The notes beneath the pieces were generated by a model that made no database searches, was not told the origin of the DNA, and was given only the letters and a program-made list of their open reading frames with translations. This document shows, piece by piece, positions 59,457-64,000 of a stretch of DNA of 64,000 nucleotides. Within the stretch, counting starts at the first letter, position 1, and each line of letters begins with the position of its first letter. The stretch is taken from the NCBI RefSeq assembly GCF_013149295.1, contig NZ_JABGCB010000005.1:248001-312000 (forward strand), read 5' to 3'. Made by a program: the position numbers and the translations under genes. The stretch is from Novosphingobium sp. SG751A (GTDB taxonomy: Bacteria > Pseudomonadota > Alphaproteobacteria > Sphingomonadales > Sphingomonadaceae).

Positions 59457-60095
59457 TCACGCTTCGCTGATGCGGTCGGCGTAAAGCAGGCGGCCCGCGC
59501 CCAGATGGTTCAGCACAAGGCTGAAATCCTCAGGCGCCATGGCAAAACAGCCTTCCGAACGGCCCAGCTTACCGAATTTGGCCAGCATGTCGGGCGCGGC
59601 GTACCATGCCGGATGCATCACGATGGCGCGGTCGAACGCATTGGAATTGTCCAGATCCAGCCCGCGCAGCCGCATCGAGGCGCCATATTTGCCCTCATAC
59701 TGGCCCGCGGTCAGATAGGCCCCGCGCGAGGTGGCAAACGAGCCGACGCTGTTTGAGAATTGCTTGAGCCAGCCGACATGGGCCGGATCCGACCCGCGGC
59801 CATGCGCCACCAGATGCGAGCGCACCGAACCGCCGATCATATCGACAAAGTGCAGGCGCGGATCGTGCGAAGGTTTGGTGAAGTCGGCAACCGCCACCAC
59901 ATCGGGCCGCGCCAGCATTGCGCCGACGCGATCACGCTCGCGCATGGCTATGCCCACCACGCGGCGTTCATATTCGGTAAGGCCCGAAGCCTGTGCGGCA
60001 ACACGCAAAGGAGTGGCCATGGCGACCCCTCCAAGGGCCAGTCCACCCAGCATTGCACGACGGCTCAACACGTTATTCTGATTCGCGATTCCCAT
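59457..60095 (-). CDS. Murein L,D-transpeptidase catalytic-domain-like protein (YkuD_2), Tat signal
   Basis: The 212-residue protein starts with a twin-arginine signal (SRRAMLGGLALGGVAM). A compact YkuD_2-type domain follows, with DFTKPSHDPRLHFVDM, an AIVMHPAWYA histidine region and a GKLGRSEGCFAMAPED cysteine motif that acts like the L,D-transpeptidase active site. It probably modifies peptidoglycan. It converges tail-to-tail with the other L,D-transpeptidase (59413), 43 bases apart; the two are not close paralogues. Confidence 0.85.
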   Translation of the reverse strand: MGIANQNNVLSRRAMLGGLALGGVAMATPLRVAAQASGLTEYERRVVGIAMRERDRVGAMLARPDVVAVADFTKPSHDPRLHFVDMIGGSVRSHLVAHGRGSDPAHVGWLKQFSNSVGSFATSRGAYLTAGQYEGKYGASMRLRGLDLDNSNAFDRAIVMHPAWYAAPDMLAKFGKLGRSEGCFAMAPEDFSLVLNHLGAGRLLYADRISEA

Positions 60096-60128
60096 GGCTG
60101 TTGCAATAGCGCAACGGGGTAAATTTTT

Positions 60129-60632
60129 CTATTCGCCTGCGATGGAATCACGCGAGTCAGCGGCGAGTTGAGCCAAAGTTGCGCCATCAACGCGCATCAC
60201 GGTCCATTGTTCCATCGGTTTGGCGCCCATGCGGCGATAGAATTCGATCGAAGGCGCGTTCCAGTCCAGCACGCTCCATTCCAGCCGTGCGCAGCCCCTC
60301 TCCTGCGCCAGAGCGGCCAGATGCAGCAGCAAGGCCTTGCCCAGCCCCGAGCCGCGCGCGGCGGGGCGGACATAGAGATCCTCCAGATAGATGCCCGGAC
60401 GGCCCTCGAAGGTCGAGAAATTATGGAAGAAGAGGGCAAAGCCCTGCGCCGCCCCGTCGATCTGGCCGATGACCACCTCGGCCATCGGGTGCGGGCCGAA
60501 CAGGTGCTGCTTGAGAGCAGCCTCGTCAAAGCGGACCTCGTGCGAGAGTTTCTCATATTCGGCCAGATCGCGGATCAATTGCGCAATCAGGGGAATGTCA
60601 TCGGGGGTGGCGGGGCGGATCGAGTTGGTCAT
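60129..60632 (-). CDS. GNAT-family N-acetyltransferase
   Basis: The 167-residue protein has the GNAT fold: IRPATPDDIPLIAQLIRDLAEYE at the start and the acetyl-CoA loop LEDLYVRPAARGSGLGKALL near residue 85-104. LEWSVLDWNAPSIEFYRRMGAKP follows. This pattern is common in polyamine or small amine acetyltransferases. I use the ATG at 60632 because a longer form has no conserved N-terminus. Direct repeats lie 56 bases upstream (60688-60721). The substrate is unknown. Confidence 0.88.
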   Translation of the reverse strand: MTNSIRPATPDDIPLIAQLIRDLAEYEKLSHEVRFDEAALKQHLFGPHPMAEVVIGQIDGAAQGFALFFHNFSTFEGRPGIYLEDLYVRPAARGSGLGKALLLHLAALAQERGCARLEWSVLDWNAPSIEFYRRMGAKPMEQWTVMRVDGATLAQLAADSRDSIAGE

Positions 60633-60687
60633 GCCGGGCGGTTTAGCCCGATTTGCGATCAGGGGAAGTGTCGGGCGCGATTTTGCA

Positions 60688-60721
60688 AAAACTTGAGTTG
60701 ACCCCAAAACTTGAGTTGACC
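60688..60721. repeat. Perfect 16-bp direct repeat, tandem
   Basis: AAAACTTGAGTTGACC occurs at 60688-60703 and again at 60706-60721, an 18-bp period. It lies in the 185-base gap between the GNAT gene (minus) and tRNA-Gly (plus). A tandem pair of an identical 16-mer suggests a regulator site or duplication; no gene is seen in this gap. Confidence 0.6.
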
Positions 60722-60817
60722 AATGCCGCTCGACTGTGGCAATCGGCCCGCCTGTCTGAGGGGATATGCCCTGTTTCAGGCATCGCAAGCGAAAGCCATG
60801 ATGCTTTCAATGCGCCT

Positions 60818-60891
60818 GCGGGTGTAGCTCAATGGTAGAGCAGCAGCTTCCCAAGCTGAATACGAGGGTTCGATTCCCTTCACCCGCTCCA
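60818..60891 (+). tRNA. tRNA-Gly (anticodon CCC)
   Basis: The 7-bp acceptor stem GCGGGTG/CACCCGC is complete. The D arm (GCTC/GAGC), anticodon loop TTCCCAA with CCC, and T arm GAGGG-TTCGATT-CCCTT are recognisable, and CCA is encoded. The 27-43 pair of the anticodon stem is mismatched. It reads GGG glycine codons. The integrase gene begins 210 bases downstream, so its 3' end is the likely attachment site of an integrated element. Confidence 0.92.
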
Positions 60892-61003
60892 GTCCTCTCA
60901 TCGCTGACGTTCGTTATCGACTGGACAAACCCCAGAAAACCAAGATATTTCGGCACCATTCGGTCGCTGGTGATCGCTTATGCTCGCTGACAGTCACTCC
61001 GCA

Positions 61004-61070
61004 TTGGGGGTATCTTTGGGGGGTATTTCACCAGGGGCCTATTCGGTACCCCCACACCTGGGGGTATTTT
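61004..61070. repeat. GGGGGTAT repeat cluster next to the integrase
   Basis: GGGGGTAT occurs at 61006-61013, 61019-61026 and 61060-61067, with an inverted TACCCCC at 61047-61053. The cluster lies between tRNA-Gly and the integrase start. Short repeats at this position are candidates for integrase arm-binding sites or integrase promoter control. Confidence 0.6.
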
Positions 61071-61101
61071 GGGGGCCAAGCCCCCGGAATGGCTGGGGTC
61101 T

Positions 61102-62337
61102 ATGGCGCTCACGGATATTGCGATCAGGAATGCAAAGGCTGGCGACAAGGCCATCAAGCTGGCGGACGGCGGCGGCATGTTTCTTTTGGTCACACCAGCG
61201 GGCGGAAAGCTCTGGCGGCTCAAATATCGCGTGGACGGGCGTGAAAAGCTGCTCTCCATCGGCACCTATCCCGAGATAAGCCTGAGCGAGGCCCGGAAGC
61301 GGCGTGACCAAGCCCGTGAGTTGTTGGCCCAGGGGCAAGACCCATCCCGAGAAAAGCGCCGGGCTAAGGTGCGGGCGAAGGCTGAGGCGGAAAACACGTT
61401 CAAGGCGCTGGCGGGTGAATTTTGCACCAAGCGCAAGAAGGATGGGCAAAAGGCCTGGGCGCCCGCGACGGCCAAGCGCTGCGAATACCTCCTGAGCCTC
61501 TTGGATGGCTCCATTGGCAAATTGCCCGTGGGCGACATTGAGCCAGCCGACATTCTCGCCGCCATCCGAAAGATTGAGGGCAAGGGCAATTTGGAAAGCG
61601 CCCGCCGCACGCTCCAACTCGCCAGCATGGTCTTTCGGTATGCGGTGGCCACGGCGCGGCTGGCATCCGACCCCACCCGCGATTTGCGCGGCGCGCTCAC
61701 CGCCCCCACGGTAACGCACTACGGCGCCATCACCGATGCCAGCCGGGTTGGTGAGCTCCTACGCGCCATTGATGGCTATGAGGGGATGGGTTCGGCCAAG
61801 ATCGCCCTACAACTGGCGCCGCACGTGTTCGTCCGCCCCGGCGAGCTTCGCCATGCCATATGGGAGGAGTTTGACCTGGAGGCGGCCGTCTGGACCATCC
61901 CGGCCGAGAAAACCAAGATGCGCAAACCTCATCACGTGCCGCTGTCCAAGCAAGCGGTTGGCATCTTGCGCGAGGCGCTGCCTCTGTCTGGGCCAACAGG
62001 CTACGTTTTCCCCTCTGTCCGCACCCGCGCCCGCCCCATGAGCGAAAACACGCTCAACGCCGGGCTCAGGCGGCTGGGCTACACCAGCGAGGAAATGACA
62101 GCCCACGGGTTCCGCGCGATGGCGTCCACCTTGCTGAACGAAAGCGGGAAATGGTCGCCTGACGCGATTGAGCGAGCCTTGGCGCATGGCGACGCGGACA
62201 AGGTGCGTGCGGCCTATCACCGGGGGGCGCATTGGAAAGAGCGTGTGGAAATGGCGCAATGGTGGAGCGATCATCTGGACGCGTTGCGCAAGGGCGCGGA
62301 CGTGCTGCCGTTTAAGGGGCGCTCCGTTCATGGCTAA
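61102..62337 (+). CDS. int: P4-type tyrosine site-specific integrase
   Basis: The 411-residue protein has the DUF4102 arm-binding domain at the N-terminus (MALTDIAIRNAKAGDKAIKLADGGGM, WRLKYRVDGREKLLSIGTYPE). A core-binding region and the catalytic tyrosine-recombinase domain follow, with the first arginine in HVFVRPGELRHAI, HGFRAMASTLLNE for the His-x-x-Arg box and AAYHRG for the tyrosine. This type integrates islands and satellites at tRNA 3' ends, and it sits beside tRNA-Gly here. I chose the ATG at 61102 (MALTDIAI); the track's earlier start adds non-conserved residues. It is apparently intact. Confidence 0.94.
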   Translation: MALTDIAIRNAKAGDKAIKLADGGGMFLLVTPAGGKLWRLKYRVDGREKLLSIGTYPEISLSEARKRRDQARELLAQGQDPSREKRRAKVRAKAEAENTFKALAGEFCTKRKKDGQKAWAPATAKRCEYLLSLLDGSIGKLPVGDIEPADILAAIRKIEGKGNLESARRTLQLASMVFRYAVATARLASDPTRDLRGALTAPTVTHYGAITDASRVGELLRAIDGYEGMGSAKIALQLAPHVFVRPGELRHAIWEEFDLEAAVWTIPAEKTKMRKPHHVPLSKQAVGILREALPLSGPTGYVFPSVRTRARPMSENTLNAGLRRLGYTSEEMTAHGFRAMASTLLNESGKWSPDAIERALAHGDADKVRAAYHRGAHWKERVEMAQWWSDHLDALRKGADVLPFKGRSVHG

Positions 62338-62962
62338 AGCGAAACAAGGCGGTAAGACCGCCATGAACCGGCACGGGAACGTCCGCATCCCTGTAATTGA
62401 TCGCGCCCTGTTGGGGACAAAGGAATTTCCCCTCGCGGTTTACAAGGGGGAGAAAGATGAGGCGGGCATGTGGGTTGCTCGCATCAAGGACATACCCGGA
62501 TACCTCGGATGGGGCCAGACCGAAGCGGAAGCAATTAATTGCCTTTGGCAAGAAATTGGTGACGGGCCGGTATATGATGTGCGGGGTATGCATAGGCTGG
62601 CGCCTACTGCTGCCAATATCCGTTATGTTTTGGGCCATGCGAAGCGCGTGGAGGCAGCAAGGGTCCCGGCAGAGGGAACAACAAAATCTGAGGCGTTAGC
62701 GGAGACAGCCAAGGCGCAGCACGTTACCCGAAATGCCTTGGACCTAGCTATCGCCACAGGGGCCATGTGGCAAAGGTTGGGAGGCATAGATGCCTATGTT
62801 GCCAGCTTGGGCCACGGCCATGTCGAAAATGTGCGGGATTTTGGTTCAAATCCTGAAAGCTTCTTTGAGCGAAATCCTGAGCGCGCCATCTACTTTCTCG
62901 CGCGGTTGAAGTTTCCGAAAACCAAGGATTCCTTGGCGGACACGGGCGTGCAAAAATCCTGA
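62330..62962 (+). CDS. Unknown protein with a HicB-like N-terminal region
   Basis: The 210-residue protein starts at an ATG overlapping the integrase stop, so it is co-translated. Residues about 25-72 (FPLAVYKGEKDEAGMWVARIKDIPGYLGWGQTEAEAINCLWQEIG) resemble HicB antitoxin domains, which have a GxW.A.I.D.PG..GWG..E..A pattern. The rest, with many Ala and basic residues, matches no family I know. No HicA-like toxin partner is next to it. The base composition is lower in GC than the flanking chromosome. Confidence 0.65.
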   Translation: MAKAKQGGKTAMNRHGNVRIPVIDRALLGTKEFPLAVYKGEKDEAGMWVARIKDIPGYLGWGQTEAEAINCLWQEIGDGPVYDVRGMHRLAPTAANIRYVLGHAKRVEAARVPAEGTTKSEALAETAKAQHVTRNALDLAIATGAMWQRLGGIDAYVASLGHGHVENVRDFGSNPESFFERNPERAIYFLARLKFPKTKDSLADTGVQKS

Positions 62963-63065
62963 AAAGTGAGACGCGCTATGTAGCTGCATAACGCGCAAAC
63001 CTGCTTAAACCGTGTCTCCGCTCACGTTCGCGCAATCACGCCCGAGCATGAGCGGAGAAATCAAT

Positions 63066-63257
63066 ATGAGCACTTTGGCATATGCTGAACCGCAACCTAT
63101 TGCATACGACCTGGATACGGCGGCTCGCGTTTCCTCACTCGGCAAGACCCGCCTGTATGAATTGATCCAGCAAGGGCGGTTGGTCAGCACCAAAATCGGC
63201 AAGCGCCGCTTGGTCATGGCGGATAGCCTGCACCGCCTTATCCAGGAGGGGTGCTAA
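63066..63257 (+). CDS. Excisionase-like helix-turn-helix protein
   Basis: The 63-residue protein has an excisionase/MerR-like HTH (ARVSSLGKTRLYELIQQGRLVSTKIGKRRLVMADSLHRLIQEG). Such short proteins serve as excisionases or regulators of integrases in mobile elements. I use the ATG at 63066, with GGAG upstream at good spacing; a longer form from 63012 is possible. It starts 104 bases after the HicB-like gene. Confidence 0.8.
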   Translation: MSTLAYAEPQPIAYDLDTAARVSSLGKTRLYELIQQGRLVSTKIGKRRLVMADSLHRLIQEGC

Positions 63258-63260
63258 ACC

Positions 63261-63458
63261 GTGATCTATCAAACCCCCACTGCCAAGGGCGGCAGGGGCT
63301 TGGAGACGCTGGCTGGCACTCTCAAGCCTCATATTACCTATGACCCAGATTTGCGGCAAGTCCGCGGTAGCTCCTGTACGTCGTCCTCGGCGGGGATGGT
63401 CGCCAGCGCGTGGATTAGCGCTTGCGTCAAACCTGATCTTGAGGGGTACGGTCAATGA
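63261..63458 (+). CDS. Small unknown protein overlapping the primase gene
   Basis: A 65-residue reading frame begins at GTG 63261, three bases after the excisionase-like gene, and its stop overlaps the primase ATG (ATGA). The tight packing supports it as a real gene. The sequence (GRGLETLAGTLKPHITYDPDLRQVRG) resembles no family I know, so function is open. Confidence 0.5.
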   Translation: MIYQTPTAKGGRGLETLAGTLKPHITYDPDLRQVRGSSCTSSSAGMVASAWISACVKPDLEGYGQ

Positions 63459-64000
63459 GTTTGCACGTCCCTGTCGGCAGCGGATTGCCCCAATCGCAGC
63501 CTGAGATCATCATGGTGGAGCACGCACTGACATATGCGGCTCAGGGTGTTCCTGTGTTTCCCTGCCAGCCGGATAAGAGCCCTTACATCAAGGGCGGCTT
63601 CAAGGCCGCCTCCAAGGACCCCGACCAAATCGGGCGATGGTGGGCACGGTGGCCCGACGCTTTGATCGGGATGCCCACAGGGGAGCCCTCTGGGATGTGG
63701 GTGCTGGATGTGGATGATCCCGCCACTTTTGTGGCGGCTGGCATTGAAATGCCTCCCGCTCGGCTCGCCCGGACCGGTAAAGGCTTTCACCACTACTTCC
63801 GATACGACCCCGCCGCGCCGGTTGGGAGTTACGGAAAGGACATGGCCCGGCCCGGGACCGACGTGCGGGGTGATGGCGGTTATGTGATTTTGCCCCCATC
63901 CCTCCATCCTAGCGGCCGACGTTACGAATGGGAAAACAGTCTCCCTCCTGCTGCCCCCGGGCCCAATCTGCTTGAGGTTGTGTTGCGGCTGAAAAGCCTG
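63455..64000 (+). CDS. Bifunctional DNA primase/polymerase (prim-pol), 3' end outside window
   Basis: The frame opens at the ATG at 63455 (MSLHVPVGSGLPQS) and runs 182 codons to the window end without a stop. It holds an archaeo-eukaryotic-type prim-pol N-terminal domain: ALTYAAQGVPVFPCQPDKSPYIKGGFKAASKDPDQIGRWWARWPDALIGMPTG and WVLDVDDP. The D-x-D pair is the metal-binding acid set. HHYFRYDP and GYVILPPSLHPSGRRYEW follow. Such proteins start replication of satellites, plasmids and integrated elements, usually with a helicase domain after it. Here it suggests a self-replicating island such as a phage satellite. Confidence 0.87.
   Translation, partial: MSLHVPVGSGLPQSQPEIIMVEHALTYAAQGVPVFPCQPDKSPYIKGGFKAASKDPDQIGRWWARWPDALIGMPTGEPSGMWVLDVDDPATFVAAGIEMPPARLARTGKGFHHYFRYDPAAPVGSYGKDMARPGTDVRGDGGYVILPPSLHPSGRRYEWENSLPPAAPGPNLLEVVLRLKSL

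Noticed and set aside
60688..60721. SoxR-type operator
   Set aside because: SoxR sites are inverted CCTCAAG-N4-CTTGAGG palindromes. Here the CTTGAG motif is repeated directly and no soxR gene is seen.
60818..64000. A complete prophage
   Set aside because: Only integration and replication-type genes are visible. No capsid, tail or lysis genes appear before the window ends.

Overview
The window looks like chromosomal DNA of a GC-rich alphaproteobacterium of the Sphingomonadales, most likely Novosphingobium or a close relative. The pointers are a GapR nucleoid protein, a DUF1244 protein, methionine synthase split over two genes, the gene order yebC-ruvC-ruvA-ruvB, an alphaproteobacterial SOS box (GTTC-N7-GTTC) and a TonB-dependent receptor inside a sugar locus. 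The species is inferred from gene content only.

Bases 1-13786 form a carbohydrate-utilisation locus. Leftward genes encode a cytoplasmic TIM-barrel sugar isomerase (cut by the window edge), a Gfo/Idh/MocA oxidoreductase, a Tat-exported TIM-barrel isomerase and a nucleoside/sugar-type MFS importer. Rightward genes encode a Tat-exported gluconate-2-dehydrogenase subunit-3-like protein, a GMC flavoprotein, a LacI regulator, a TonB-dependent receptor, a GH3 glycosidase with an EF-hand-like loop and a GntP permease. Three similar LacI-type palindromes lie at the divergent promoter and before the receptor gene. I infer a route in which a glycoside crosses the outer membrane, is oxidised (probably at C3) in the periplasm, is cleaved or isomerised there, is imported and is finally reduced.

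Bases 13797-23700 hold a beta-helix protein, two overlapping recQ-family genes and the operon arsR/methyltransferase-metF-metH(split), which starts 12 bp after a perfect 22-bp palindrome. Bases 23800-35624 hold a small lipoprotein, arfB, an RluA-type pseudouridine synthase, an aminotransferase, a pabB-pabC fusion, an M1 peptidase, an EF-hand protein/response regulator/histidine kinase operon, and cupin and VOC proteins. Bases 35694-49437 hold two peptidases, a thioesterase, a CHAP protein, ftsK, a ThiE-like protein, yggS-bioD-bioA, a nucleotidyltransferase-like protein, pyk, DUF1244 and gapR. Bases 49542-60632 hold yebC, ruvC, ruvAB, a PEP-CTERM-like surface protein, acnA, a DMT exporter, two different L,D-transpeptidases and a GNAT enzyme.

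Four copies of a 185-232 bp intergenic element (17802, 39660, 40325, 50871) share inverted ends and one stem-loop of each of two types at opposite ends. This gives each copy a direction. One copy separates ruvC from ruvAB, and ruvAB has its own SOS box just downstream of it.

From 60818 to the right edge is the start of an integrated element: tRNA-Gly(CCC), GGGGGTAT repeats, a P4-type tyrosine integrase, a HicB-like unknown, an excisionase-like protein, a small coupled ORF and a primase-polymerase gene cut by the window end.
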